Shown: positions 23,923 through 36,637 of the stretch, piece after piece
Numbering within the stretch: the first letter of the stretch is position 1
How the letters are laid out: each line of letters begins with the position of its first letter
NCBI GenBank assembly: GCA_021399435.1
Contig: JAJTUP010000012.1
Location: 310,001 to 374,000 of the forward strand
Reading direction: 5' to 3'
DNA: 64,000 nt
From: Diaporthe sp. PMI_573
Taxonomy: Eukaryota; Ascomycota; Sordariomycetes; Diaporthales; Diaporthaceae
The notes under the pieces: generated by a model
Databases searched by the model: none
What the model was told of the DNA's origin: nothing
The model's input: the letters and a program-made list of their open reading frames with translations, nothing else
Position numbers and translations under genes: made by a program

Positions 23923-26900
23923 ATGGAAAACCAGCGCTATCTTGTCATCATCGTGCGTCCGCCGTCAGAGGTCGTCTTGCTATCTCCTGGCCGGCGGGCG
24001 TCTCTCTTGGTTCCCTTCAGCCCCGAGGCGATCGTTTCGTCATTCATCGATGAACTTTGGAAGCGCCTTGCCAGACATGACGGTGCAATTCCCCTGACAG
24101 CTGAGACTCATAACGTCTCCCTCCATCTCAACCATGAAAACGGCCCTGCCATCGACGTTGAGGACCGTTTGGCCGATGTCATCGTCGACCCTCAAAGGGA
24201 GAAAGTCTTCGCCGTGTTCAAGAAGAAGAGAAACATCGCCACGGTAATCCAGGCCACTCAGGTACATAAGAACTCCTACTACGGTAGCAGTCCATGGCCC
24301 CCACTTCACTTGCTAATTCTGCACGTGTACAGGTGGTTCCAATCTTCGCACAGACGAGTGATCATGATAAGGACAGCCTTTCATTCCGCATCATTACCCC
24401 ACGAACAAGCAAAACCCGAGGCTCATGTCCCATTCTGAAATTTCCGATGTCTGCTACTGTCCGCCAATTACACCTCAGCATTGCGAACACCCTAGGTTGC
24501 ACAGGCCAGCCTCGAGAGACAGTAGAAGCTTTCGAATGCAACTGCAACTTGGCCAAGGACCTGGCCTTGGGACCCTCAGATCCAGCCCATTTCATGGTCA
24601 TCCGCGGGAAGAGCATCGTAGAGAAGTTTCCCCTCGAGGTTGCCACAGTGGGCAGCCTGCAGCAAGCACTCTTCTCTAGCTTTGGCCAGGACCTTGAGGC
24701 GACAAAGAGAATCACTTACCATGGCGCAACGCAAGACCAAGATGACAGCAGGATCTACAGGAGGACACCCGTCGTCTCAATCTGCTCCAAGCAACGACAT
24801 GTCCCAATCCACGCACGGGTCGACCTCGATGACAGCGACAGAATAAGACCACAAGTCCTCGATTTGCACACATCCGAGCTGCCCATCCATCCCGCCTGCT
24901 TCGACTCTACCGTTGGTGCGCTGGGTCTCAGCGTCCTTGCAGTTGATGGCGTCGTGGACATCTTCGCTGTTCTTCGTACATCCTCCGCCCAGCTCCCTCT
25001 CCTCCAGGGGAAGTCCGCTATATTTCGGGACTTGGCTCACTGGGAACCAACAATTTCCCAGTCCGATAGAGGTATGGCTATGTTCTTGTCCTCTCTACGC
25101 GTTTTTGCCTCTATTCTGCAGGATATGCAGTGCGAGGAAAATGCCCGTGACGCAGCGTACTACGCCTTTGATGAGCTCACTCAGTTCCCCCCGGCACTTC
25201 GTTGTCTGCACCTACTTGTGAGCGGCCAGACACCTACGGCTTTTGACTGCGCTGCTTTGAGTCAATCAATATTTGAGGTCCTCAGGGGCTACTTCGCGAT
25301 AGACACAATCACCCAAGACCTGGCCCGGCTTTTCGAGGGCTCTCGTCTCATGTTCGGGTTCATTTTGGATTCAGCCAAATCACTTCGCATCGACTCAGAC
25401 GGTGGAAGCCCCAACGACAAAGAAGAGGCGAGAGAGCTGCGTTACACTTCAGCCTTTCAGACTTGTGACGTCCGTGACCACAAGACTCATGAGCCGGTTC
25501 TCCACGCGCTCCAGACATCAACCGGTTTGGTTGAAGCGAATCTTTTCAATTCCCTGCAAGACGGAGGGATTCTGGCCCACACCCATTTGCAGTCATTTCT
25601 CATTCAGGTTGAGGCTGACCCAAGATTGACTCGCTTCGCTCTGCAAAGCGGTGGTACTTGTCCGGAGGTTCTTGTCTTCTCCTCAGGTGCACTAAAGGAC
25701 AGCTATGGCTCGCAAATGGGTGTTGTCAACCACGCGCTTGACCTCAACCAACTTCGCGACTTGTTGCATCTGGCAGAGATATGTGGTCAAAACAGTCTCG
25801 CGGTACATGGGCCCAGTCAACTGGGATCTGCAATCTCACCATGTCTGACATTCGATCGAAATGCCCATGTAGCAGTCTATACTGGCGAGCAACCGTGCGG
25901 CAGGCCCGGGCATTCCTCCATCATATTTCGACCACAGCATGGAGAGGAGACAATCGATCCTTCGGTGATCGAACAGCTCATTGCACCCATCATCAAGGCG
26001 TACGAGCAAGACGGATCCGCAGTTTTCGATGTCTTCGGGGGAGCACAAGTGAGAACAATGCAAGATCCAGATGAGATTATCAGTAAGTCATTCGATATGA
26101 GGATCGGAAGGAAGCCTCTCCTACATCCCTTCCCCGACGTGCTTCTCTATGGGCATCACTGATATTTGCATGGCAGTGTTCTGTGTTGATTCCAGTTCCA
26201 GCATGTGCGGTCTGACCGATTTCAGCGAGGTCAACGAAGAGAGCGCCGACCCGAGCGATCGATTATACAGTCTGAGAGAGGAAGAACTTCATAACGCGCT
26301 GTCGTTTGAAGAGACCAAAGCAAGCCTCGTGGCCCACGAGAGCCTTGGGTATATGATCGCCATTATTGCTGAGACTTCCGAGCAACGCAAGGATTGGATG
26401 ACGAGAAAAGTCTTGGCCCTGCTCGCTTCTTTCCTATGCTCCGAGATCAACGAAAAGGCGGAAGCCCTCGAACTGGAACAAGGATCTGCGTTTAGACCCG
26501 TCTGGCGGACACGGATATCTAGCCTAGAGTCCGACCTGAAAACACTCAAGGCTTTCTGTGCCGGCCTGAAGGTACACGAGGAAGCCCTGACTCAATTTCT
26601 GAGGTTTCGGGCGAGTTGTCTGGACCTAGAAGCTGCCATGCGCTGGACGTGGTCTTTCGGTGACCCAGTTCCCGCAGTTCCCGGATCAAGAACGATTCCA
26701 ACCTTAGCCTACGATATCACCGAGGTTCCGAGCCACCTCAGATGCCCAATTTCCCACACTCTGATGGAAGATGCTGTGGAAGCCTCTGACGGTCAAACGT
26801 ACTCTCGCAGCGCCATACAACGGTGGTTTTCAATACGCAAAACATCTCCGCTGCATGGTGCACCGCTTGATGACCTGTCCCTGAGAGTAAGACCAGACAT

Positions 26901-28854
26901 TCGAAGCGAAGTCATCGCCTGGATTTCTGGCTCTACCGCGACGAATATTCTCGACGTAATTACTGTGACCTTTGACAGTCGAATTGGGTCGTTTACGAGA
27001 ACCATCACTCGCTCGACGAGCTCGAGAGACCTTTACATGCTTGCATACCGTGGGCTCAAGGCAAAATTTGAAGCATTTCAGCTTTCCGTTCACAAATTCG
27101 GTACTCTGTCAACACACACGAATGCCACCGTGTCATCTATGGGGCTGAAAGATTTCGATCACATCACGATTCGAATTCCTGAAGACACAGATTTCTTGCG
27201 AGTAAGATCACATGGTGCTCCTGGAACAGAGCAAGATGAAAATCCAGAGATGTGCCTTGTCAAGGTATTCCAGACGAGCAACACTAAAGAGCAGCTCTTT
27301 GCATTCTGGGTTCCTAGAGACACTACTGATTCACTCGCTTCGCTCATTTGGAAGTACTGGCGATACCGACTGCCAACGGGAGGCCATTGTGCGCCCGAGA
27401 TGAGAAGTGTTCAGACGGACGTGACAGAGGCCGGTGATGGTTGGGTGTATCGTAATACTCCGGAGAAGACCGAAAGACTGGCATCTTATTTCACGTCGAG
27501 CCGCTGCACTGGGCAGCTAGAGCCCGAAGCCGTCTTCAGCGGCAACGAAAACGCTCTTGGGCCGCATTCCAGCCACAAAGTCCTCAAGGTTATGATCGGT
27601 CCAGAGACAAGGGACGATTGGACCCATCGTCTCACCCGCCTCGATGTTCTGAAGCAAATGTTTGAGGCACTCGTCAATCGTATGTTGGCTTACAACTACA
27701 AGAATCATGTCGGACTTGTCAAGTTCTCGAGCCATGCCGAAGTCATGATGCCGATATCGCATGTCTTGGAGAACTTCAGACGCGCTACACACGAGCTGAG
27801 GGGTGAAGGTGACACGGCTTTGTGGGATGCTCTGGCCCTTGCTGGGGACCAGATAGAGCAGTATGCATCCCAATTCCCCGATGCAAAGAAGCGAATTGTT
27901 GTCATTTCGGACGGAAGAGATAACAAGTCGACAACAAATACAAACTACAGCATCGTCTCAAACCTTATGCGGAAAGGGGTCTCGGTCGACAGTGTGTCAA
28001 TTGGCAACGAGGACAACACGGACCTGCGCACATTGTCATACTTGCTTTGTTCATACAGATTCCATCCAACATCATTGACGAACGCACTTGCAATCTGCGA
28101 GATGGAGCCTTTCCTATCTCTGTCTCAGAGGCCACCCGTTAAGTTCCCCTTCCAGAATCTGGCCTACACACCTCACATGCAAACCCAATTTTACGCGGCA
28201 AGACGGCACGCAACTGCAACCTTGGTCACCGACGACGTATTTCCGCCAATCAGAGAGCATCCGAATATGGAAGATGATTTTGTTCAGTTGACTGCTCTCG
28301 CCTCCAATGGCAATGCCGCCGGCGCCGCAGTCGATGCGACAACAACCAGCACTCTGGGTCGCTCAAGGCTTCGTGTACCACGTCTAATGAAAGAGATCCG
28401 GACAATCGCAGCTCGTGGAGGCCACACCAAATATGACACGTACATCAGCACAGCTGATGTGTCATTTTGGAAGATTGTCGTTCAAGGGCCGAGTGGAAGC
28501 CCGTACTCGGACGGAGCATTCCTGCTGTACCTCCATGCGGACGAGGGATACCCGAGGCTCGCACCCAAGGCGCGGTTTGTGACCAAGATCAAGCACCCGA
28601 ATGTGAATGTGCACGGCAGGATCTGCCACAGCATCTTCGACCGCGACTGGACCAGCGACACGAGCATGGGAGCCATCCTGGACACCATATACGGGCTCCT
28701 TTACCAGCCCGAGTCCAGCGATCCCGTCAACACTACGACGACTTTGGGCTTCTTCCACGACCCCGTCGATTTTGCTGAGGAGGCTCGTGAACACGCTCGG
28801 AAGCACGCTTCTAAGACTCGCGAGGACTGGAAGGCTGAGATTTTGGGCGAGTGA
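23923..28854 (+). CDS. Multidomain ubiquitin-pathway protein: U-box + von Willebrand A + C-terminal E2 (UBC) domain
   Basis: Three exons, 23923-24261, 24333-26082 and 26177-28854, 1588 residues. Intron 1 (71 nt) is phase 0; intron 2 (94 nt, phase 1) joins DPDEII to MFCVDSSSSMCG. The N-terminal 250 residues look beta-rich and ubiquitin-like. A MIDAS-like DSSSSM sits near residue 701. A U-box spans about 881-950 (LRCPISHTLMEDAVEASDGQ, then YSRSAIQRWF). A vWA core follows at about 1165-1345 (RLDVLKQMFEALVNRMLAYN, VGLVKFSS, GDTALWDALALA, VVISDGRDNKS). A UBC fold ends the chain (about 1425-1580) with KHPNVNVHGRICHSIF; Cys1513 is the presumed thioester cysteine. It therefore carries both E2-like and E3-like modules. 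Adaptor vWA domains usually bind partners. Substrates are unknown. Confidence 0.88.
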
Positions 28855-29776
28855 TGGTGGTCTGAATGAAGCTGACTTTGCGTTTTTGGGTGTGGGATGA
28901 TACCCAGATGAGGCCATGATGGGTCTCAATTTTGGTCTTGTGCATTTTACCTAACCTCTCCTCTCCAGAATAACCGGAGCCCGGATTCTAGTCCTAGACC
29001 GAAACATTGTATGAATTGCCCCGAGATTGCTAAACGTGAATGTCATGTTGACCTCGGATGTGAATAACATTTGCCAGACGCCCTTGCAATGCTCGACGAC
29101 AACTGAGTGCCAAGGCTTACGTTTGCTCTGTGCCGTGGATTCTCGAAAGTGCTCCCTTCGAATTGACTTTGTCCTTGGTAAAGATGCACGTCCTCAAGAC
29201 TACACGGTGTCGCTAAGAGTTTCTGCACATGGCTTCCCACCATGCTTGTGCAGGAAGTCATTTCCGTCTCCTTGAATCTAGATTGAATTGGTAGCTCGAA
29301 CACTGACACCAGAGAGTGTCGGCCGATACCTGGCTCTGTTTCGTCAAATGTCGTTGAGAATACTTTGTTGGTTCGCTGCCTCCTAACTACTAGGTGTTCC
29401 CTAGGTCCAAATGCACATGGTTCTCCAGCAAGTCAGGATCGTATGACAGCCGAGCTCTGAAAGACGTCATGGCGGTAGCCCCCCCCCCCCGGCCCTACAT
29501 AGGAATATGCAACCAAAGTCGTTGGGCGGATAAGCTCTAAACCTGCTAATAAAAAACATCGGGTCGTTCCCCACCCGAAAGGCGCCAGGTAAAAAGTCAC
29601 CTCAAGATTTGTAATGGTTTGTCAAGCCTTGTGAGTACTGGTTTGATCTGATGAATGCTTCAACAGCCTGTGCTTGACACAAGTATAAATGTTTCCCACT
29701 GCCCTGGCAAATGATCGAGGTCTTGGACCCTAAGTTCTCACACACTACTTGCGGATACTCAGCTCACGGACGTACT
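28855..29776. promoter_or_regulatory. Intergenic region with TATA box for the NmrA-like gene
   Basis: About 920 bases. It has a run of 12 C at 29479-29490 and a TATA box (TATAAAT) at 29684-29690, 87 bases before the chosen start codon. No gene seen. Confidence 0.55.
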
Positions 29777-30907
29777 ATGACATACAACCGAATTGCCGTA
29801 TATGGCCACAGGGGCTGGGCAAGCTCAGCCATTGTCGGCGCTCTCGCGGCAACCGGATCTCCGATCACAGTTCTACACAGGGCCAGCTCAGATACCAGCG
29901 GCCTTCCTTGGGAGGTCAGAAAAATACAAGTTGATGTTGATGATCACGAGGCCTTGATTGCCGCCTTGCAAGATATTGATATCGTCATGTAAGCTTTATC
30001 GCCATACTTTGATGAGCTAGTTGACATTGACTTCTCCTTGTTAGATCTCTTGTGGGCCACGAGGGTGTCGAGAGGCAGCATGCTTTTGTCAAAGCGATCC
30101 CACATACAAATGTTCAGCTATTCTCTCCATCAGACCTTGCCGCCAGATACGACGAGCAGGGGCTCCAGATCCCAGTAAACAAAGCCAAGGACAGGGTTGA
30201 GAGGGCAGCCAAAGAGGCAGGTATCCCTACCACAGTGGTGCTCACTGGAAATTTTGCCGAGTTTGCGTTGAACACAAAGTAAGTCATACAACATCACCGC
30301 CTCCCTCGTACTGTGTGCTTCGGGAACCCCACTTAGTAACATTATACAGGGCGATTGGAGTGGATATCAAAGGGAACAGGATCATCTTCACCGGGGACAG
30401 TGCCCAAAGCAGACTGAATCTGTGGTAAGTTTCCACCGTGACACCACGTCCCCATAAAGTGCCCGTAGAGATGATTGACTTATTTTGTTGAACAGTACGA
30501 GAGACTACGTTGCTGCAGCATATGCCGCCATATTTGCGAAAACCCTGGTCTCGCAGTTGTGCGACCGGTCGATCGGTTTGACGGAACTCTCTCCCACAGG
30601 CGAGGAGATAGCAAAGGCGCTGGAGGAGAAGAATGGCAGCCCAGCCAGGATTTTTCAACACAGTCTCGAGAAGGTCGACAACGAGATAAGCGGCTGTCTA
30701 CAATCGGGAAGCCCGTTCGCCCTTGCGTGGTACTGTCGCAAGATATGGGGAAGTGGGAAGCAGGCGGACATGGTTGGATCGGATATCTGGCATGTCGGTG
30801 GTCGCCGCAAGGCCGGCATCCGGGAACTCATAGCCGACGGACAGCTCGGATCATACCGCGACATGCCTCCGCAGGTTGACGAGTATTTTGAGTCCACGTT
30901 TCAATAA
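29777..30907 (+). CDS. NmrA-like / isoflavone-reductase-like NAD(P)-binding protein
   Basis: Four exons: 29777-29988, 30045-30278, 30350-30424 and 30496-30907; 310 residues. All three introns (56-71 nt) are phase 2. The start MTYNRIAVYGHRGWASSAIV gives a Rossmann beta-alpha turn (GHRGWAS in place of the usual GxxGxxG). SLVGHEGVERQ, LFSPSDLAARYD and PVNKAKDRVERAAKEAGIPT follow, the last matching the substrate-side Lys helix of the family. An in-frame ATG at 29711 lies only about 20 bases past the TATA box and would break the compact Rossmann start, so I chose 29777. These proteins act as NAD(P)H reductases or as redox-sensing regulators. The next gene downstream is a Zn2Cys6 regulator on the same strand. 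Confidence 0.88.
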
Positions 30908-32082
30908 AACTTTCATTACCTTGTAAAGTGACGATCAAGGTCCAATGAGATTATGGACTCTTCTTTCTGAAGTTGGACGATCTCGTATCGATATTGCACG
31001 ACATCCAGATCGGTCCCGGAATTGGGGCTGCGCATACTCCTTTTACTCGGCTTTCACAAGCCTGCGAAGGGGGCGTGGGCGCCTGAGGGTGGAGGGGCAG
31101 TAAGTACAGAAGTGGCGACTTTCACAGCCCGGAAGGCACAGGCATTCCCGGTTGTCTGCGTCTGATGACGGCAATGGCCACATCGCGCTCGGATGAAATG
31201 TTCGTGTAGAAGCAGATCCATTCGCAGATGTCGATTGACTATTGCTCATTTAACTTCTACTACTTCGTACCTATGCAAAAAGTTCCCGAGCGAGTTGATA
31301 ACACCCGAGGCCACGGAGAATGTTGTTGACCAGGCCGTAGCCGCAAGTCAGCCAGGATTTATGGGTCAGGGGCAAGCGGAATACTAGATGATCGTGCTTC
31401 CCTGGCCCAAATAGAAATCCCGAAGCGTATCACGCCTTCATTGCTGTTTGAGAGAGCCACTCACCCATGTCTTTACCGTGAGGTTGGAGAATGGTGAGGT
31501 TTCGTATGGCTGTAACGGCTAGGACTGGTGGTTCCTTGCTCGTCCATGCCAAGACTTCGTTCTGCGGACAAAGCTCAAGGACATGCAATGCAAGCTTGGC
31601 ATCCAGCGTGTCACAGCCCCTTTCTCGTTGTCGGATCCGACTCTGATTCGCTCAGCTTCAGGAAGCCTGACTAGCGATAATATTCCCATGTGGACTAGAT
31701 ACCACGTTCAGTCGAACCCTATTGAAATCCGCTCTACCTATCTTGACCATCGTCACACCATGCGGGCTTGACAACTTGCGACTCTTCCTCCAAGTTGACA
31801 CTACGAATTCCGCCCGCTGAAAGTCTGTCGAGCTCTAAGCCCGCGCGCTTGTGCAAGCTTGGCGTACACTGCCTCGATTCATCAGCCCCTGCGCCATCAA
31901 TCTCAAGTAGCAAGGCTAGGCTACTTGTGCAAGACTCGACTACAAAAGAATTGGCTGAGCCCGTGGACCCCTCATCAAATCAAAACCGATAAATTTGTTA
32001 ATATTCAAGAAAGTCGACAACTATCACATAGTGTAAAAGTGCCCATATTCAAGAGACCGACAACGACGGCAAGCCTGTGGTC
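30908..32082. other. Intergenic region, no gene seen
   Basis: About 1.2 kb between two plus-strand genes. Short frames only, none convincing. It holds the promoter of the Zn2Cys6 regulator. Confidence 0.5.
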
Positions 32083-33548
32083 ATGGAGTGGACGGTCGAC
32101 AGAGCTCCAAAGCGCCTGGGGTACCGTAAGTCACGCACCGGATGCAGCCGGTGCAAGGAACGCCGTGTGAAGGTAAGCGCCACTCAAGTGTCCTGTTGCA
32201 GGGATTGGTCACCAGCCGCTCATTCTAATCTGAGATGCGACACAGTGCGATGAAGGGCGTCCTTGTAGGGCCTGCGTAAGACACGGCTTGGTCTGTAGTC
32301 TCGAGGGCTCATCACCAGAGAGTGAATCTTCCGCCCGCTTGTCATCATCCTCGACCCAGGAGTGGCCGTCACTGGATCAAAGAGTAAGCCACAAAGCAAT
32401 CCTCGTGAACATTTACCAGCTCAACAAGTGATCATCAGGCAGTTCGTGTCAGGCCTCGCAGACGGCCACTGGCCCCGGCTCGACGTCCTGGAGCCTTTGA
32501 TAGTCCTACAATGCCTGCGGAGGCACTATTTGGCCCTGCAAGCTCAGACGAATATACATCACCTCCGGACCCCTTTCACTTTTTCTCAGGTCTTCTGGTA
32601 GACTACAAGCCTGAGAATGCCAGCAATTGGATTATGGACGTCGAACTCATGCATCATTATACGGCCAGCGCATACAAGACCCTCACGCAATCAACATATG
32701 TTCAGGATGCTCTGCAGAATGATCTTCCGAGAGAAGGCCTGCGCCACCCTTTCCTGATGCACCAGATCCTTGCCTTCGCTGGTTTCCATCTGGCCTACAC
32801 AGAACCGGAGAGACGCCACATCTACCTCAAGCAGGCTTCACAGCACCAAAACTTTACAATTCATGGCATGCGGAAAACACTGGCAGGCGCCATCTCTTCA
32901 GAAAACTGCCATGCTACCTATGCGACGTCCATATTCATCTGCCTCGGCGCGTTCGCAGTATATCCGTGCTACGAGAACTACAACACATTTTTCTCACCAA
33001 TAGACAGCCTCGTGGAGATTTTCACCTTGATCACGGGCATGGGTTTGATACTGTCCACCTCTGACGAGGAGTTGAGGACAGGGCCCCTGAAAAGGATGTT
33101 TAGGAAACACATAAAGCCGACAGGCCCTGATCACCCCTGTCCTCAGCTCTCTGGCCGGCTGCCCCTTCTCGAGGCCCAGCTGGACGAGGCCAGTACAGAG
33201 CTGGACGAGGAGGTCAAAACATGTATCAAAAAGACGGCATCAGCGCTTCAGGACTGCCTCGACAAAGTTGCCATGCGAAATAGCGGCCTGGGGCACTCTG
33301 CGCTGAGAACCGCCTTCTTGTGGCCGCTCTTGCTCCCAGCCCAGTGTCTCGACTGGATCAAGTGCCGGCATCCGGCAGCGATGGTTATTCTGGCTCACTA
33401 TGCTATGTTGCTCCATTTCGCAGAGGCCGACTGTTGGTATCTTAGGGGATGGGGGAAAGCAATTGCTGAATCGGTGGCAGAGGCGCTCGCGGGCACATCG
33501 TGGCTGAATCTGGCGCGATGGCCTATTAGTGTGATCCGTGGAGAATAG
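32083..33548 (+). CDS. Zn2Cys6 transcription factor
   Basis: Three exons, 32083-32172, 32246-32383 and 32439-33548, all joined in phase 0; 445 residues. The zinc cluster is complete: GCSRCKERRVK at the end of exon 1 and CDEGRPCRACVRHGLVC at the start of exon 2, spacing C-x2-C-x6-C-x5-C-x2-C-x6-C. The intron in the cluster sits directly after the RVK of the first half. Exon 2 ends in a Ser-rich linker, and the third exon opens after a short 55-nt intron. The C-terminal part (VDYKPENASNWIMDVELMHH, then LRHPFLMHQILAFAGFHLAY) matches the regulatory domain of Upc2-like and sterol or secondary-metabolism regulators. Targets are unknown; an NmrA-like gene lies 1.2 kb upstream. Confidence 0.9.
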
Positions 33549-34535
33549 GTCATCGTTTGCCAAATAATGTTATATGCATCATCTGCCAGCCTTCACGGCT
33601 GCAGATCGGTCCGGGGCAACTTTGGTTTAGAGCTTTGGAGCTCGCATGCGAATGACAAGCTTCAGGGATCAAATTTTCCCGTTGAGTCTATGAAGAGGAT
33701 CTCTTCATGGAGTTATTTTTGTATTCTGACTCGGCTTCGTCCTTCAACACTCTGCATGCATGTGAGCAAATGGCAGTTGGCGAACAACCGAACTGCAGGA
33801 ATATCTCAAGTGCTTTTTCCACACACAAGATAACACAGTTGTAAGACATGAGTAAACCCACCTCGTTGCAGTCTGTGCGGCTGTACCATCGGTCTCGGCT
33901 AAATCATACAGCATAGTATTAATACGAAGCTCAACAAGGTGGCAAAGTGGGAGGGGCTATTCAATTGGTCTCAAGTTCTCACAAAAGTATAGATCAAGCT
34001 GATAGAAGTGTACAGAAAGCCTGAAGTAACCTATGTGCAGCTTTTGCACGGTATTCATTGAGCTTGATTTCAAGGCTGTAATAAGTGCTCTAAGAAGATG
34101 CAGCACAAAACGGGTAGATGTGTTTGGGTACAATTGCACCCCGTGTTAATCGTAACTGCTTGCACAATTTCGGCGGCCCATAGAATCCCTTATTCAGGGC
34201 AAAGTCATGGCAATTGATGTTCCTACAACTCGGGAACAGCTAGATGGCTTCGGAGCAAAAGCTCTTTCGGATTAACTGAAGTACACAGAATGGACAGGTG
34301 CAGTTCGGTGACAACGCTGTCGATTTTGGAAGTGGCGGTAAATTGTTGTCGAGAACATTGACTACTGTACTGTGTAATTACCTAGAAGCATGGGCATCGC
34401 TGATACTGTAGGATCTACTCATAATTCTTCACACTCGATCTGTGACAGATGGAAATACCTTGCGTTAGTCGTTGAGCGCCTGTATGTCGTGCATGTGTGC
34501 TGGACTGCTACCTTATCCATCTGATTCTGTTTAGT

Positions 34536-34688
34536 CATAGCATACTCTAATATAGAGTTCGTCGTGCTTGGCTGTGACTTTCCTATTTGGATCTCCTTGT
34601 ATAGATCTGGTCAACTGGTCCCCTCGGGCCATAGGATACTCCAATATAGAGTTCGTCGTGTTCGACTATGGCTTTCCTATTTGGATCT
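34536..34688. repeat. Imperfect tandem duplication, unit about 94 bp
   Basis: A segment of about 58 bases from 34536, with core AATATAGAGTTCGTCGTG and end TTTCCTATTTGGATCT, recurs from 34630. Most differences between the copies are transitions, as expected of old or RIP-affected duplicates. It may be the remnant of a transposon terminal repeat, but no coding part of an element is seen nearby. Confidence 0.75.
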
Positions 34689-35625
34689 GTTTCTCTAAAT
34701 CCTGTCAAGCATAAGAAACACACCCTGGAGGTCCTTGCGTATCTTCAGCTTTCTCCACTCGGACGCAACGAGCCATAAAAAAGTCGGGACGATATTACCA
34801 ACCGTGCACAACATGCATGTGGTTGACCCTGGAGTATTATGCTATATATAAGCCTGCACTAAGCAAAACGTCACCTTGGTGCCAATAGCAAATCTGCTCA
34901 GAATTATTCCGCCGATTGTCGGAAATTTGCCTCGCGGAAGCACGGTAATATGATCTTCCCGAGGTCCCACCTGCATGCAAAGCTTCTATTGATGAAGTGA
35001 TATGCCTTGCACAATATTCTTGCTGTTTTTGGAGATTTTGCAAGTACATCGCGTCAAGACCTGTCAATTCCAGACCAGGTTGACGCTCTGTGATTGTGAT
35101 TGCATCTTCGAACGCGGTGCGCACGGGCACGACGTAGTATTGCATGCTGTGTCTTGTCATCTAGAAGGCAATTCAGACTTGCAAGCTGCCTATCAGATCT
35201 TGCCAAGGAAATGGAGCCTCGTCATCAATATGTGAATACTACGTGCGCGAATTGCGTTGGGCATGGCAGAGATGAGAGGATTATGGGTAAGTTGTGGGAG
35301 AGGGCTTGTAAGAGTGGGATTGTGCATCCTCTTGCGGGCACTGCCAAATGATTTTTGCACGAATTGAACAAAACCGCGCAGAAAATTACAAATCAAAAAT
35401 CCCTGAGGTGACATGATCTTGTGTTGGTGTGTTAGGGTGGTAGACATGGCTTGGTGATAAGTGGCGTGTCTGGGCAATTCCGCATGCAAGAAGGTATAGC
35501 AGCGACGGCACATATTGGGAGCATTGCATGGTCCCAGTTCGAACGCACGGCCGGCATGTTCTTTGATCCCGATCGGGCGTGCGCCGCTGGCTGATGATGC
35601 CGTCGTTCTCCCCGCCGGCGCGCTT

Positions 35626-35652
35626 CCGCGATCCGCGATCCGCGATCCGCGG
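35626..35652. repeat. Tandem 7-bp repeat (CCGCGAT), 3.7 copies
   Basis: Three complete CCGCGAT units followed by CCGCG. Simple tandem repeat in a non-coding stretch. Confidence 0.85.
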
Positions 35653-36275
35653 TGCTGCGCCGCCCTCGACATTGGCAGTAGCAAATAAGAAGGCCTGCAG
35701 AAGAAGGGCCGCGGCTAGGCCATTTCGGAGCTTTTATACACGTGTACATCTGAAGTCTGTCGCAGGGAAACCGAGGTGTGCCATGCGGCATTAGTAGCAG
35801 CGGGCCGTTGGGCGTTTTGACTGCCGCGCTGCGCCTGTGCCGTGCATGTGCATACTGTATGTGCATTGGGCCTCCTAGGTCCCGGGGGGAGGGGGTTCCA
35901 GAGTGCTTGGTGGGGAGATGGGCGGGCTGGGGCGCATGAGCCGCTCCGGGGTTGGAGGGTTGGAGCATCCGCGGTGTGCTGGCTGGCTGGCGGATTGGCG
36001 GAGGTGGGGCGGGGTCAAGGAAGAGCAGGCGATGGATCTCAGCCCTTCGCTTTGACCATCCCGCCAGCCCGCGTAGGGCAACCGTTGAGAAAGTGAGAGA
36101 GAAAGTTAATAAATAGCTTAAGGTTCGGACGAAGGTGTGTCGGTTGCGACCCCGACCACGAGGCAGCAAGCAAAGACGGGAAAGTGCTACTGTGAAGAGT
36201 CTAGACGGGGCAGACTTCCTCCGCCCTCTGTCTGGATTGACAAGAACAGAACAGACAAGAGTTCCCGACACACCA

Positions 36276-36300
36276 CCAGACCAGACCAGACCAGACCAGA
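36276..36300. repeat. Tandem 5-bp repeat (CCAGA), 5 copies
   Basis: Five perfect CCAGA units, in the presumed upstream region of the Q-rich ORF. Confidence 0.85.
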
Positions 36301-36637
36301 ACCACCCACACGCCCACCAGTGCCACCAGTCCACCTGCTGGGCGCGCTACCGGCTCCCAAACCTTGTCCACCTGCTACCCCTACTGCTACCACATCTGCC
36401 CTTCTCCATCCCAAGAACGACGGCTAATTACTAAGTTGCTATTCTTGTGGTGCACATAAAACGGGTGCTCTAACCAACTTCCGACGGACACAGTCATCAG
36501 CCCCGACGCGACATAGCACCGACGAACGATTCCGGACAACAGGTCCAGAACTGAGTCTTGGTTTCGGGGCACACGGGTTTCACAGCTGAGCAGGGCGACT
36601 CGCTCGGGTCGCACTGCGTCTCCTGGTGACAGGTCGG

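Larger units (their letters stand above)
33549..36637. other. Gene-poor stretch with several repeats
   Basis: About 3.1 kb without a gene I can support. It contains an imperfect 94-bp tandem duplication (34536-34688), a 7-bp tandem repeat (35626-35652) and a 5-bp repeat (36276-36300). A minus-strand frame at 34837-35160 has a faintly protein-like middle but no domain, no consistent upstream exon and no homologue I recognise. The long minus-strand frame near 35432-36334 is low complexity (Trp/Gly/Pro rich) and not believed. Confidence 0.45.

Noticed and set aside
34837..35160. 107-residue minus-strand frame with a helical-looking middle and an acceptor-like sequence just before its ATG
   Set aside because: No upstream exon joins it in frame, no domain is recognised, and it sits in a repeat-bearing gene-poor stretch.
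35432..36334. 300-residue open frame on the minus strand
   Set aside because: Low-complexity Trp/Gly/Pro-rich translation from simple repeats, no domain and no splice support.
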